A stretch of DNA of 64,000 nucleotides from Calditrichia bacterium (GCA_020635035.1 JACKAO010000003.1:186001-250000), one strand, 5' to 3'; positions 50,282 through 59,461 are shown, counted from the stretch's first letter. Made by a program: numbers and translations. The notes: a model not told the origin generated them from the sequence alone.

Positions 50282-50952
50282 ACATCCCAAAAAAATTATC
50301 TATTGCTATCGATGGGCCCGCTGCATCTGGTAAAAGCACAACAGCGCGCTTACTTGCGAAAAAACTTGGATATATCTATATAGATACAGGAGCCATGTAC
50401 AGGGCAGCGACTCTTGCTGTTCTTAAAAAGGGCATTAATCCTGAAGACAGCAAAAATGCAGGCAAAGCTGTTGCCGAAAGTGAAATTTCAATAAAAATTA
50501 TCCTGCAGGAGCAGCACACATTTCTTGACGGAGAAGACGTCAGCAAAAAAATCCGGACTCCAGAGATAGATCGCAATATAAGTGTTATTGCAACCAATAC
50601 GGACATTCGAAAGATCATGGTGGCACAGCAGCAGCGTCTTGCAGAGCAGGGTGGTGTAGTAATGGATGGTCGTGATATCGGAACAGTAGTTTTGCCAGAT
50701 GCCGATCTTAAAGTATTTATGATTGCATCGATTGAAGCACGCGCTCAACGCCGCTTACAGGATCAGGCTGAACACAATCTGACTCTTCAGGAAATAAAAG
50801 ATGATATTGAGCGCCGCGATTTTGCTGATATGAACCGATCAGACGGCCCGCTTAAAAAAGCTGAAGATGCCCGCGAACTGGATAACTCGAACCTGAGTAT
50901 TGATGATCAGGTGGATCAGATCTACAAGTGGGTAAATGAACTTATAGCATAA
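50278..50952 (+). CDS. cmk: Cytidylate kinase
   Basis: Cmk phosphorylates CMP and dCMP with ATP. The 224-residue protein has the P-loop GPAASGKST (13-21), YIDTGAMYRA in the NMP-binding part, GRDIGTVV near residue 128, and the lid arginines in RRDFADMNRSDGPLK. The length is normal for the bacterial type. It ends the trpS-cmk run. Confidence 0.95.
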   Translation: MNIPKKLSIAIDGPAASGKSTTARLLAKKLGYIYIDTGAMYRAATLAVLKKGINPEDSKNAGKAVAESEISIKIILQEQHTFLDGEDVSKKIRTPEIDRNISVIATNTDIRKIMVAQQQRLAEQGGVVMDGRDIGTVVLPDADLKVFMIASIEARAQRRLQDQAEHNLTLQEIKDDIERRDFADMNRSDGPLKKAEDARELDNSNLSIDDQVDQIYKWVNELIA

Positions 50953-51012
50953 AATTAAGCAGATCATCCATTTTTTTAGCAGCTAATTATTCTGTTTTTA
51001 CTGCTTATTCAT

Positions 51013-51024
51013 TTTCAATTGAAA
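51013..51024. promoter_or_regulatory. Palindrome TTTCAATTGAAA upstream of the TonB receptor
   Basis: A perfect 12-bp palindrome; a related perfect palindrome with the same CAATTG core lies at 51122. Both are in the leader of the TonB-dependent receptor gene. Confidence 0.35.
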
Positions 51025-51121
51025 TAGCATTTTAAATAAGCTAAAATTCTGACAGGCATTATCCCTCCTGAAAAAAATCTTTTTATATAGCAAGTTGGAA
51101 CCATATATTCACTAAAAAGCC

Positions 51122-51137
51122 TTATTCAATTGAATAA
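51122..51137. promoter_or_regulatory. Palindrome TTATTCAATTGAATAA upstream of the TonB receptor
   Basis: A perfect 16-bp palindrome 26 bp before the ATG at 51163, a place where bound protein would block expression. It does not look like a Fur box. Confidence 0.4.
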
Positions 51138-51162
51138 ATGAGCACTTTAGCCTGGATAATTT

Positions 51163-53430
51163 ATGAGACGTTTTTTACTTATTTTCCTTATTTTTACTAC
51201 TTTTCTCCGGGCAGCGGATATTACCATTAAAGGAAAAGTTCGGCATATCAATACACTGCAGGAAATCAGTGATGTTAATGTCTATATCAAGTCCAGGCCA
51301 ATTGGTACTACAACCAACGACAAGGGTGAATTTACATTATTGATCCCTAAAGCAAGCGGTGAGATGATTGTTGTTTTTGATCATGTTGCTTATGATACCT
51401 TGCAGTTAAGCCTTTCTAAAGCGAAATATATGGACGAATTTCTACTGAAGCCGAACCTTCTGCAAACAAATAAAATTACGGTTGAAGCAAAAAAAGCTGA
51501 ATCAGAATTTTCCAAAGATTTACCACAATCACTTACGATAATAGATGCAAAAGAATTTGAAGGCCGCGGGTACATTGATGTCGGTGATCTTTTAAGAACA
51601 GATCAGAGTGTGCAGATTGAAGAAGACCTTTCCGGCAAAAAAGTTATTTCGATGCGTGCAGGTAATCCCGAAGATGTTGTTGTGTTTTACAACGGCGTAA
51701 AAATGAATAACAATTATGATAATGTGTTCGACCTGTCGCTTTTAAATGTTGAAGATATTCAGCAGGTGGAGATTATTAAAGGCAGTAATACAGCTCTTTT
51801 TGGTTCGGATGCCTTTTCAGGTGTTGTGAATATTATTCCAAAAACAAAACAAAATTATACCGCGCGTTTTATTCAAAAATTTGGATCGTATGATTCGGGT
51901 GACTGGAATTTGCAGCTCAATCACAGCATAACTGACAATCTGTATATCTCTTATAATCAAAAAAGTGCAGGAAGCAAAAGACCTTATTCTGATGGCCAGG
52001 ATTTTCTTAAAAATGAAACGACGCATCACGCAGCAAATGCTATATATTCTTTTCCATCGGATGAAGACGGCCCGCAGAATAACCTGAGCCTGATGTATAT
52101 GCGTGCAGAACTCGGGTATAAAAATAACCGGATGTATGAAGAAATCAGTGACCTTAACCAGATTGCATCATTACGTTACAGCGGGCGTATCGGAAATGTA
52201 CATAATTTAAGTTTGGTAGCTGCATATCAGGAGCTGGATAATTCCCAATATATCCCGGTAAACATTACAGCCGCCAATGGTCAAAGCCTGGTCAGCGGTT
52301 ATTATGACCGGCATTTCTTCAATGATAATTACTATCTCAACCTTGAAAAAACGTTTGTTCATGAAAAATTTACAATGCTTACTGCTTACCAGTTTGAGAA
52401 TGGTTCATTGGATTTTAAAGAAAAGCGAACCTACCTGGATCAGCAGCCGCAAGGTCTGGAATCTGCAACTCTGACTAGACAAAAGCATGGCGGGGTGGCC
52501 ATTCTTAAAATGCAGACGCCAACAGGTTCGCAATTCCTGGAATCAGCAGATATTAATTTCAGCTACCGTTATGATTATATTTTAAATCAGCAGAAAAACG
52601 TTGTTGAAAGAAATGAGTTTGATGAGCTTAGTTATTTACCGGGCGTTTTTGCGGAAAACAGCTGGAATGAGAATACCATGAAATTTTCCACTCAGCTTAA
52701 AGGATCAAATAAAGACATTTCTTATAACGTGTTTTTGAGTACCGGGAATAATGTAAAATTCCCGACTATGTTTCACCAGCTTAGTTCCCCATCAGCCTTT
52801 GATCCGACACAACCGGCAGTAATTGCAAATCTTAATCCTGAAAAAAACCGCAGCACAGAGATTGGTTTTGAAGTAATTCGTGAAACATCAAAAATCAAGC
52901 TGATTGATGGCTGGCAGACCAAAGTGAATTATTTTAAAAATTTATATGAAAACAAATTCCGGACATATTATCAGATTGGTGTGCCGGTAGCTTTTTATGA
53001 CAATGTAGCAAATGCAAATCTTTCTGGGATCGAAGGCCAGGTGAGAGCATTTATGTTTACCAATAAGTTAACAATTGAGTTTGGTGCATCCCGCTATTTT
53101 ATCTCGGAAAAAGCTGCTTTCCCATTTAAAAGTGATGTTAAATATACGGCCCAGGCGCAATTTGACTATCAGGGGTATTCAGCACGGATTAACTGGTTCA
53201 GCGAGAGTGACCAGGTCGGCTGGTTCCGCTTTTCAAACGGAAGATTTGCTGCTCAAAATTTATCCGGATACAGTAATATCGATTTTCACCTGAGTAAAGA
53301 GTTTGACCTGGATTATTTTAAGCTGAATACAACCTTCAGTGCCCGAAATATCCTTAATGATGATACTGTTCTGGAAGGAATTGCAATACGTGACAGAAGG
53401 TTTTATATCGGATTTGGACTGGAGTACTGA
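51163..53430 (+). CDS. TonB-dependent outer-membrane receptor
   Basis: This 755-residue receptor has a signal peptide (to about LRAADI), an N-terminal carboxypeptidase-regulatory-like beta domain (about 20-95), a plug domain (FEGRGYIDVGDLLRTDQSVQ through NTALFGSDAFSGVVNIIP, about 115-220), and a large beta-barrel that ends FYIGFGLEY with an aromatic C-terminus. It imports a substrate that depends on TonB; iron chelate, vitamin or glycan cannot be told apart. Two lipoprotein genes follow, the first starting at its stop codon, so the three make an operon. Confidence 0.92.
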   Translation: MRRFLLIFLIFTTFLRAADITIKGKVRHINTLQEISDVNVYIKSRPIGTTTNDKGEFTLLIPKASGEMIVVFDHVAYDTLQLSLSKAKYMDEFLLKPNLLQTNKITVEAKKAESEFSKDLPQSLTIIDAKEFEGRGYIDVGDLLRTDQSVQIEEDLSGKKVISMRAGNPEDVVVFYNGVKMNNNYDNVFDLSLLNVEDIQQVEIIKGSNTALFGSDAFSGVVNIIPKTKQNYTARFIQKFGSYDSGDWNLQLNHSITDNLYISYNQKSAGSKRPYSDGQDFLKNETTHHAANAIYSFPSDEDGPQNNLSLMYMRAELGYKNNRMYEEISDLNQIASLRYSGRIGNVHNLSLVAAYQELDNSQYIPVNITAANGQSLVSGYYDRHFFNDNYYLNLEKTFVHEKFTMLTAYQFENGSLDFKEKRTYLDQQPQGLESATLTRQKHGGVAILKMQTPTGSQFLESADINFSYRYDYILNQQKNVVERNEFDELSYLPGVFAENSWNENTMKFSTQLKGSNKDISYNVFLSTGNNVKFPTMFHQLSSPSAFDPTQPAVIANLNPEKNRSTEIGFEVIRETSKIKLIDGWQTKVNYFKNLYENKFRTYYQIGVPVAFYDNVANANLSGIEGQVRAFMFTNKLTIEFGASRYFISEKAAFPFKSDVKYTAQAQFDYQGYSARINWFSESDQVGWFRFSNGRFAAQNLSGYSNIDFHLSKEFDLDYFKLNTTFSARNILNDDTVLEGIAIRDRRFYIGFGLEY

Positions 53431-53432
53431 TG

Positions 53433-54278
53433 ATGTATCCCGCAGTAAAACTGAAAATTGTACTGATAATTTTATTTCTCATTTTAAGTGGATGCACAAA
53501 TAACCCATTCTTTGGGGGAGATGATTACCCTGCTAACAGATTGGCGATTAAAGGCAATGTTCAGCTGCAAAATGCCAGCGATAATTCCGGGATTTATATC
53601 TGGCTGGAAGGTGTTAATGCTTTTACATATACCGATTCATCAGGAAATTTTAAACTGCAGTTGCCTTCTCCTGAAAGTTTACCTGGCGGGGCAAATGCAT
53701 ATAGCGGTATTTTTCGGTTATATTATTTTATGTCCAATTACCGGTTTGACAGCCTGTCTGTTATTCTGCGCAGCGGGGAAGTTGAATTCGGCGAAAAGGC
53801 AATTGATGCCAATGGCAATGTGATTGATAAAGTAGTTTTACCGAAGTTATTATCAATCACTACATCCATATCTCCAAATATTGTAAATGTTGATGAATAT
53901 CCGCCGGATTTCGATGTTACAATCAATATCGAGCCTACGGCTTATGGTGCAGATGTTGAAGCGTATTTTACAAATGATAATACAATCGGTGCTTTTATAT
54001 TTGCCAGAAGAGACTCCATCCGCTTATCATACCCGTTTATACTGCCAACAAGTACCCCTAAAGAACAATTCCTTAATTTTCCCGTTTCAGCTACAAATAC
54101 AATTTCCGTTCATTTGCCGCCGGGTGAATATGAAATCGTGCCTTTTCTGCGTATAAAGCAGCAGGGAATCCCGGATGATCTGGTAACATCGATCAGTGAA
54201 TTTGCATATACAATGACACATCAATACCTGTATGTACCAATTAAAATTAATGCGCAAAAATTATTTGTAATAAAATAA
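53433..54278 (+). CDS. Outer-surface lipoprotein, CTxNPFF type, copy 1
   Basis: This 281-residue lipoprotein has the lipobox L-S-G-C followed by TNNPFFGGDDYP. A carboxypeptidase-regulatory-like domain (about 40-140, IKGNVQLQ, GIYIWLEGVNAFTYTDSSGNF) is followed by a second beta domain. It resembles the next gene (same C-T-x-N-P-F-F start and domain order). ATG 53433 is preferred over 53430 for its better spacing to GGAG. It is coupled to the TonB receptor and is probably an accessory or substrate-binding lipoprotein for it. No further family recognised. Confidence 0.8.
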   Translation: MYPAVKLKIVLIILFLILSGCTNNPFFGGDDYPANRLAIKGNVQLQNASDNSGIYIWLEGVNAFTYTDSSGNFKLQLPSPESLPGGANAYSGIFRLYYFMSNYRFDSLSVILRSGEVEFGEKAIDANGNVIDKVVLPKLLSITTSISPNIVNVDEYPPDFDVTINIEPTAYGADVEAYFTNDNTIGAFIFARRDSIRLSYPFILPTSTPKEQFLNFPVSATNTISVHLPPGEYEIVPFLRIKQQGIPDDLVTSISEFAYTMTHQYLYVPIKINAQKLFVIK

Positions 54279-54325
54279 TATTTTTTCTCGTTTAAACGAT
54301 TAGTTAGTAAAAATTTGATGCTGAT

Positions 54326-55180
54326 ATGAAAATACTCCGATTTACATTTGTCGTTTTATTTTTGTTATCTGCCTGCACTTATAATCCGTTTTTTGCAGAT
54401 GACGAGATAAAAGATAATTCAAAATTCAAAATCAGCGGACAGGTACGCCTGGACGAAACAGATGATTTCTCGGGCGTCTCAATATACCTTGAACAGCTCG
54501 ATCTGTATACAGAAACTGATAAGCGTGGTAATTTTGAATTGAACCTTCAGCTAAGTCCGAAATTACAGGTTGGCAGTAAATTTACTGGTTTTCTGCATTT
54601 GTACTATTACGTGAATAATTACGAACTTAAAACGTCTACTATTTTTATGAAAGACGGAGAATTTGGGTATGGAATGGCTGATCTGGATCAGCAAGGTATT
54701 GTGAAAGATGATGTATTACTTGGTAAGCTGCTCGATGTTAAAACAACTATCACACCAAATAAAATAAAAAGTGACTATACCGGCCAGGTGCAAATCCAGG
54801 TCCGCCTGGAAAATAGAGCAGATTCAGTGGTTGTTTTTACTCATTTCGCAAAAGAAAAGAAATTAGGTAGTGCTTTTCTTAAAGGGAAAGAAGCGCAATT
54901 TGATTACATACACCTGATCAGTCAGCCATCGAACCTGGTAGCTACCGTTATTGATTCTGTAAAATACTGGACAATGGATATTAATTGGGAAGTGGAATCC
55001 AATGAAGTGGATATCGGAAAATATGAAGCGATTCCATACTTGTTTGTTTACCAGGAAAATATCCCGGACAGGCTACTTTTTAAATATGGTAAAAGCGCAT
55101 CGGTATTTTCCAAAGATTTTATAAACATGCCTTTTCGCCGTAAAACCGCCGATTTTGAAATCGCGCCAAAATCAGATTAA
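54326..55180 (+). CDS. Outer-surface lipoprotein, CTxNPFF type, copy 2
   Basis: This 284-residue paralogue of the preceding lipoprotein has the lipobox L-S-A-C, then TYNPFFADDE, ISGQVRLDETDDFSGVSIYL and TDKRGNFELNL, which follow the same regulatory-like domain; the second half is beta-rich and diverged. The pair probably arose by tandem duplication. It closes the TonB-receptor operon, ahead of a terminator. Confidence 0.8.
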   Translation: MKILRFTFVVLFLLSACTYNPFFADDEIKDNSKFKISGQVRLDETDDFSGVSIYLEQLDLYTETDKRGNFELNLQLSPKLQVGSKFTGFLHLYYYVNNYELKTSTIFMKDGEFGYGMADLDQQGIVKDDVLLGKLLDVKTTITPNKIKSDYTGQVQIQVRLENRADSVVVFTHFAKEKKLGSAFLKGKEAQFDYIHLISQPSNLVATVIDSVKYWTMDINWEVESNEVDIGKYEAIPYLFVYQENIPDRLLFKYGKSASVFSKDFINMPFRRKTADFEIAPKSD

Positions 55181-55200
55181 CAATATTAAATGACAAATAA

Positions 55201-55233
55201 AAAACGCAGGCTTAAAAACCTGCGTTTTTAGTT
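55201..55233. terminator. Terminator shared by the lipoprotein and LRR genes
   Basis: AAAACGCAGG (55201-55210) and CCTGCGTTTT (55219-55228) form a perfect 10-bp stem with an 8-nt loop, flanked by an A-run and a T-run. It lies between convergent genes and can act on both strands. Confidence 0.85.
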
Positions 55234-55240
55234 TTTACTA

Positions 55241-58045
55241 CTATTTTATCAGCAGCATCTTACGTTTAAAGAGCATTCCGTTTGTCTCAAGAACATAGAA
55301 ATAAAGACCGCTTGAATAATGGTCCGCCTGAAATTTCACTGAATGATAGCCTGCCTGCTGATTTCCATTAACCAGCTCTGCAACAACCTGTCCAAGTGTA
55401 TTGTAAATGGTTAGTTTAATATGCGACGCAGACGGAAGTCCATAACGAATTGTCGTTTCCGGGTTAAAAGGATTGGGATAATTCTGAGACAGGTCAAATT
55501 TTTGCGGCAGATTTTCCAGTCCGTTACCCAATCCGGTGGTACCAATCACTTTTACATGGATCACTTTTGTATTTAATTCCAATTCTGTAGCGATATCATT
55601 TGTTACAACACAGCTGTATTGGCCGCTCTGTCCTGGTGTGGCGTTACTCACTTCATAAATATAATCGGTAGCCTGGTCGATTGGTGTACCATCATGATAC
55701 CACTGGTAATGATTCGCTGTACCATCGGTGACAATCTGCAGACTAAAGCTTTCGCCTTCGTCCAGTTCAAAGGCAGCTGCAGAACCAATACTATCCTGCG
55801 GTGCGTACATAAACTGGCTGGCAGAACCGATATTTTTCTCAAGGTCGCCAAAAGTCAGCGCATTGTTGCTGACAAATAAATTAGTGATGGGTTCTGGCAT
55901 TTTGTTGAAATTTGGTAATGTTGTTAAACTGTTATTGGCCAGGTTTAAATTGGTAAGATTGTTAACAAGCAGCAGGTCTTCCGGTACGCTCCCGGTTAAA
56001 GAATTGCCTGATAAGTTTAATTCAGTTATCTGGTGCAGCCATCCTATTTCTGCAGGGATGGTTCCGGACAGATTGTTTTCGCTGAGATCAAGTTTGCTGG
56101 TGTTGATCAGGTTGCAGATACCTGCCGGCAGTTCGCCGTTAAGGTTGTTATTAACCAGACTGACCTGGTAGTTGTCATCGGTTTTCGTAATGCCAAACCA
56201 GGTTTCCAGGGAAGCTGCAGTGAGCCAATTGCTGTTATTTGTCCACGAGGTGCCACCGGTCGCATTATATAAATCAACCAGGGCCAGGGAATCCGCAACC
56301 GCAGGCCCGATTTGCAGATCGATGGGGTGGGTCAGGATAGTCAAATCGGTAACCACTTCATTGCTTACTTCAGCATGATACACACCGGCATCCGCTTCCT
56401 GCATGGCGTTGATTGTTAGCAAGCCGCTTGTCTCATCTTCCACGATTACCTGCCCGTCTTTGAACCATTTGTAGTGATTGGCTGAACCGCCGATTTTAAG
56501 ATTGAGTGTGATCGTTGAGTTCAATGGTGTGGTGTAAGCTTTAGGTGCGATTGCTGAGTCCTGCGGGTTGTAATACAACTGGGAGACAGTCAATTCCAAA
56601 AAGGGCTCGATATCTTCAAAGGTGAACTTATTCTGACGCAGGTCTACCCGGTTAAAATTTTGTGTGAATGTTGGCAGGGAAAACAGATTGTTCTCGGAAA
56701 TTTCTAAATCTGTCAGGTTGGGCAGGGCAGTAAAATTTTCCGGTACGACCCCTTCCAGGTTATTTTGCTTGATGTTAATTGTACGCAGTTTTTCCGCGTG
56801 GGCCAGTTCTTCCGGGATGTTGCCTGTCAGGTTGTTGTTATATAAACGCAGGTACTGGAGATTTTCCATGTCACCAATCTCCGGCGGGATGGTACCACTG
56901 AAATTGTTTGAATAAAGTTCTAAAAAGGAGACCTTGTCCAGTTGGCCGACTTCTTTGGGTATACTGCCGGAAAAATTATTTCCGCCAAAATAAAAGTGCG
57001 ACAGATTTTGCCAGTTCGCGATGTCCGGCTTCAGCTCACCATCAAAGTTATTACTGGTGATGTTAAACGTACCGAGCTGAGTCATAGAATAAAAAAAGTC
57101 GGGCAGGGGACCTGAAAATTCATTGCCTGGAATCCAGATGTCATAAAGATTAGTCAGTGGTGATAAATCCGGCAGGCTGGTAAAATCATTGTTCCCTGCG
57201 CGGATCGATACCAGTCTTTTGCAATTTGTAATCTCCGCCGGAATCGCGCCGGAAAGGTTGTTCTGATCAAGATACAGGTACAATAAACTGTCCAGATTGC
57301 CTATACTCGCAGGAATTTCACCATCCAGATCATTGTTGGCCAGGCGCAGGTTTTCCAACACAGGCAGGTTGCCAATCTCAGCAGGGATGGTTCCGGTCAG
57401 TTTGTTAAAGTAAAGATTCAGTACCCGCAGCTTTGGCAGGCTGCAGATTTCTACCGGGATAGTGCCTTCAAAGTTGTTGCGGCTTAAGTCAAGCTGCTCG
57501 AGCTCCGTTAAACTGCCCAGGGCTGCGGGTATTGTTCCGCTGAACTGATTGTTATTTAAACCCAGGTAATACACCTGGCTCAGGTTGGCAATATCTGAAG
57601 AAATTTCGCCGGAGAGTTTATTCAGGCCCAGGCTGACTTGTTTTAACCGGGTCAAAGTGTAAAAGCCGGCAGGAATGGTTCCTTCAAGATTGTTGTAGGT
57701 AAGATCGAGAACTTCCAGCTTGGTCAGGTTGCCAATATTTTGCGGGAACTGACCATCCAGCCGGGTGTAATAAAATTTTAATTCCTTTAAACTATCGATG
57801 TCTGTGATCTGCTGTGGGAGTGTTCCGGTAAGGGTTCCGGTTACCGTCAGCCGTGTAACTCGATTATTTTGTACGGTAACACCCTGCCAGGATGAAACGG
57901 GGGCATTCAAATCCCAGGGTATGTTCCAGTTTGCTCCATTGGTGCTGTCATAAACTGCTACAAGGGCAAGTGAATCTTTCTCTAAAACACTTCCAAACAT
58001 ATTGCTTATTAAAAGGCTAAAAGTTAATAGTATAACTTTGCGCAT
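55241..58045 (-). CDS. Secreted leucine-rich repeat protein with C-terminal sorting domain
   Basis: This 934-residue secreted protein begins with a signal peptide (LISNMFG), then a first LRR array of plant-like repeats (about 45-480; units like L-x-x-L-x-L-x-x-N-x-L-x-G-x-I-P). A first immunoglobulin-like domain follows (about 495-580, YKWFKDGQVIVEDETSG), then a second, shorter LRR array (585-755) and a second Ig-like domain (to about 835). The final 90 residues are the FCB sorting domain (NYPNPFNPETTIRY, VYNTLGQVVAEL-type strand, GLYFYVLE, KRKMLLIK). It should be exported and attached to the surface; a binding or adhesive role is likely. Confidence 0.9.
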   Translation of the reverse strand: MRKVILLTFSLLISNMFGSVLEKDSLALVAVYDSTNGANWNIPWDLNAPVSSWQGVTVQNNRVTRLTVTGTLTGTLPQQITDIDSLKELKFYYTRLDGQFPQNIGNLTKLEVLDLTYNNLEGTIPAGFYTLTRLKQVSLGLNKLSGEISSDIANLSQVYYLGLNNNQFSGTIPAALGSLTELEQLDLSRNNFEGTIPVEICSLPKLRVLNLYFNKLTGTIPAEIGNLPVLENLRLANNDLDGEIPASIGNLDSLLYLYLDQNNLSGAIPAEITNCKRLVSIRAGNNDFTSLPDLSPLTNLYDIWIPGNEFSGPLPDFFYSMTQLGTFNITSNNFDGELKPDIANWQNLSHFYFGGNNFSGSIPKEVGQLDKVSFLELYSNNFSGTIPPEIGDMENLQYLRLYNNNLTGNIPEELAHAEKLRTINIKQNNLEGVVPENFTALPNLTDLEISENNLFSLPTFTQNFNRVDLRQNKFTFEDIEPFLELTVSQLYYNPQDSAIAPKAYTTPLNSTITLNLKIGGSANHYKWFKDGQVIVEDETSGLLTINAMQEADAGVYHAEVSNEVVTDLTILTHPIDLQIGPAVADSLALVDLYNATGGTSWTNNSNWLTAASLETWFGITKTDDNYQVSLVNNNLNGELPAGICNLINTSKLDLSENNLSGTIPAEIGWLHQITELNLSGNSLTGSVPEDLLLVNNLTNLNLANNSLTTLPNFNKMPEPITNLFVSNNALTFGDLEKNIGSASQFMYAPQDSIGSAAAFELDEGESFSLQIVTDGTANHYQWYHDGTPIDQATDYIYEVSNATPGQSGQYSCVVTNDIATELELNTKVIHVKVIGTTGLGNGLENLPQKFDLSQNYPNPFNPETTIRYGLPSASHIKLTIYNTLGQVVAELVNGNQQAGYHSVKFQADHYSSGLYFYVLETNGMLFKRKMLLIK

Positions 58046-58118
58046 ATTTATCTCCTCCGGTTTGTGGGCAAAAAGTTTTAAAAATATGTTTGTAGGTGTA
58101 ATTGAATCGTGATGCAGC

Positions 58119-58154
58119 GCAAAAAAAAAGCCTTCCGGTAATAAACCGGAAGGC
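58119..58154 (-). terminator. Terminator of the yceI gene
   Basis: AGCCTTCCGGT (58128-58138) and ACCGGAAGGCT (58144-58154) form a perfect 11-bp stem with a 5-nt loop. On the minus strand it is followed by a T-run (complement of the A-run at 58119-58128). Confidence 0.85.
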
Positions 58155-58176
58155 TTGAAATGATTTGAACTTATTT

Positions 58177-58755
58177 CTATTGCTGAATGAATTCAGCGCT
58201 TATGTTAATCTGTACTTCATCACTAACAACAAGACCACCGCCATCCATAGATTTACTCCATTTTACACCAAAATCCTGGCGGTTAATTTCGGCTCCTGCA
58301 TCAACACCGATGCGTGTATTACCCCATGGATCTTTGACGGGACCTTTGATGCTGAAAGGTAAATTAACTTCTTTAGTCACACCACGAATAGTCAATGTAC
58401 CTTTGGCAATATAGCTGTCTCCATTCTTAACTAATTGATTGCTCTTGAAAACCATTTCAGGGAAACTTGCCGCGTCAAAAAAGTCAGCGCTGCGCAGGTG
58501 CTCATCTCGTTTCTCATTTTCTGTATTAACGCTGCTTATTTTCACAACAGCTTCAACAGAGAATGTTGAAAGATCGTTTGGATCGAATGTAAGTTTAACA
58601 TCATAATCACCAAAATTTCCATCCACAGTTGTAATGATCATATGATCCACTTCGAAGCCAACCTTGCTGTGTGACTTATCGATAGTCCAGTTCGACGCAA
58701 AAGCTGAACCCGCAGCCAAAATGAAAACGGTAAAAATAAATAATAATTTAGACAT
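58177..58755 (-). CDS. YceI family periplasmic protein
   Basis: This 192-residue exported lipocalin-like protein has a signal peptide (cut after GSAFAS), the family opening WTIDKSHSKVGFEVDHM, then the strands PNDLSTFSVEAVVKISSVNTENEKRDEHLRSADFFDA and the terminal GVDAGAEINRQDFGVKWSK. YceI proteins bind isoprenoid or quinone-like lipids in the periplasm. A palindromic relative of the marR operator lies 62 bp upstream, and the gene directly follows marR on the same strand, so it is probably repressed by that MarR protein. Confidence 0.9.
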   Translation of the reverse strand: MSKLLFIFTVFILAAGSAFASNWTIDKSHSKVGFEVDHMIITTVDGNFGDYDVKLTFDPNDLSTFSVEAVVKISSVNTENEKRDEHLRSADFFDAASFPEMVFKSNQLVKNGDSYIAKGTLTIRGVTKEVNLPFSIKGPVKDPWGNTRIGVDAGAEINRQDFGVKWSKSMDGGGLVVSDEVQINISAEFIQQ

Positions 58756-58816
58756 ATATGCCTCCTTCGTTTGGTTTATTTAGGTTTTTGTTAATAAACA
58801 TTATTTTTTACGCATA

Positions 58817-58836
58817 AACGTGTTGTAACACATAAA
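58817..58836. promoter_or_regulatory. MarR-type operator upstream of yceI
   Basis: GTGTTGTAACAC with the right flank ATAA: the same core as the perfect palindrome at 59355, with one inner mismatch pair and a weaker left flank. It is positioned between the marR stop and the yceI start. Confidence 0.6.
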
Positions 58837-58850
58837 TGTTCAAAAAATTT

Positions 58851-59312
58851 TCAGGTTTTCTTTAAAATATTATCGCAAAATTCTGAAATTTGTTTACAGT
58901 TAGCTGTTCCCATTTGTGATTCAAAATTATCTGTAAACTGGTCGATCCGCTCATTTATTGCCGCAAGAAGATTAATTCCATTTTTGGTAATTTTTGCAAT
59001 AGACTGGCGCATATCAGCTGAAGATTTTTCTCTGCGTACATAACCGCTTTTTACTAAACGATCAATGAGACGTGTTGTATCTGGTGCCCGTTCGACCATC
59101 CGCTCCGAAATCTCACATCGCGGAAAACCTTCAGGATGAATACCCTTCAAAATTCTCAGAATATTGAATTGCTGCAGCGAAATACTATGCTCTAAACAAA
59201 TGGAATTAAGCCGTTCACGGATATGTGAAGATGTAAGCATAATATTAAGAATGGCTTCGTGACCAGCATTACCAAATTGATATTGTTTTATTCTTTCGCT
59301 TAGAACAGACAT
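58851..59312 (-). CDS. MarR family transcriptional regulator
   Basis: This 153-residue winged-helix repressor has a helix-turn-helix at about 45-75 (SLQQFNILRILKGI, FPRCEISERMVERAPDTTRLIDRL) and a beta-hairpin wing with VRREKSSADMRQSIAKITKNG (about 85-105), including the Arg-rich tip. No obvious peroxide-sensing N-terminal Cys of OhrR type is present, although single Cys residues occur. A perfect 24-bp palindrome lies 43 bp upstream of its start, so it is very likely autoregulated and also controls yceI. Confidence 0.9.
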   Translation of the reverse strand: MSVLSERIKQYQFGNAGHEAILNIMLTSSHIRERLNSICLEHSISLQQFNILRILKGIHPEGFPRCEISERMVERAPDTTRLIDRLVKSGYVRREKSSADMRQSIAKITKNGINLLAAINERIDQFTDNFESQMGTANCKQISEFCDNILKKT

Positions 59313-59354
59313 TCTCTTTTCCCTTGATTATTGCCTGATCAATATACAGTTGAT

Positions 59355-59378
59355 TTTTATGTGTTGCAACACATAAAA
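59355..59378. promoter_or_regulatory. MarR operator, perfect 24-bp palindrome
   Basis: TTATGTGTTGCAACACATAA plus two more matching bases on each side: a perfect dyad with no loop. A 12-bp core version recurs upstream of yceI. This is the size and position of a MarR dimer site. Confidence 0.8.
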
Positions 59379-59422
59379 TATATTTTGTTTAAACTTTTAT
59401 TAATGAACAGGTTAATTTGGGG

Positions 59423-59455
59423 AAAAACAGGGGCTTTTAGCTGAAAACCCCTGTT
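59423..59455 (-). terminator. Terminator of the DUF3078 gene
   Basis: On the minus strand AACAGGGGTTTT, a short loop, and AAAAGCCCCTGTT form a long stem followed by TTTTT. It lies directly after the stop at 59462. Confidence 0.75.
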
Positions 59456-59461
59456 AAGATT

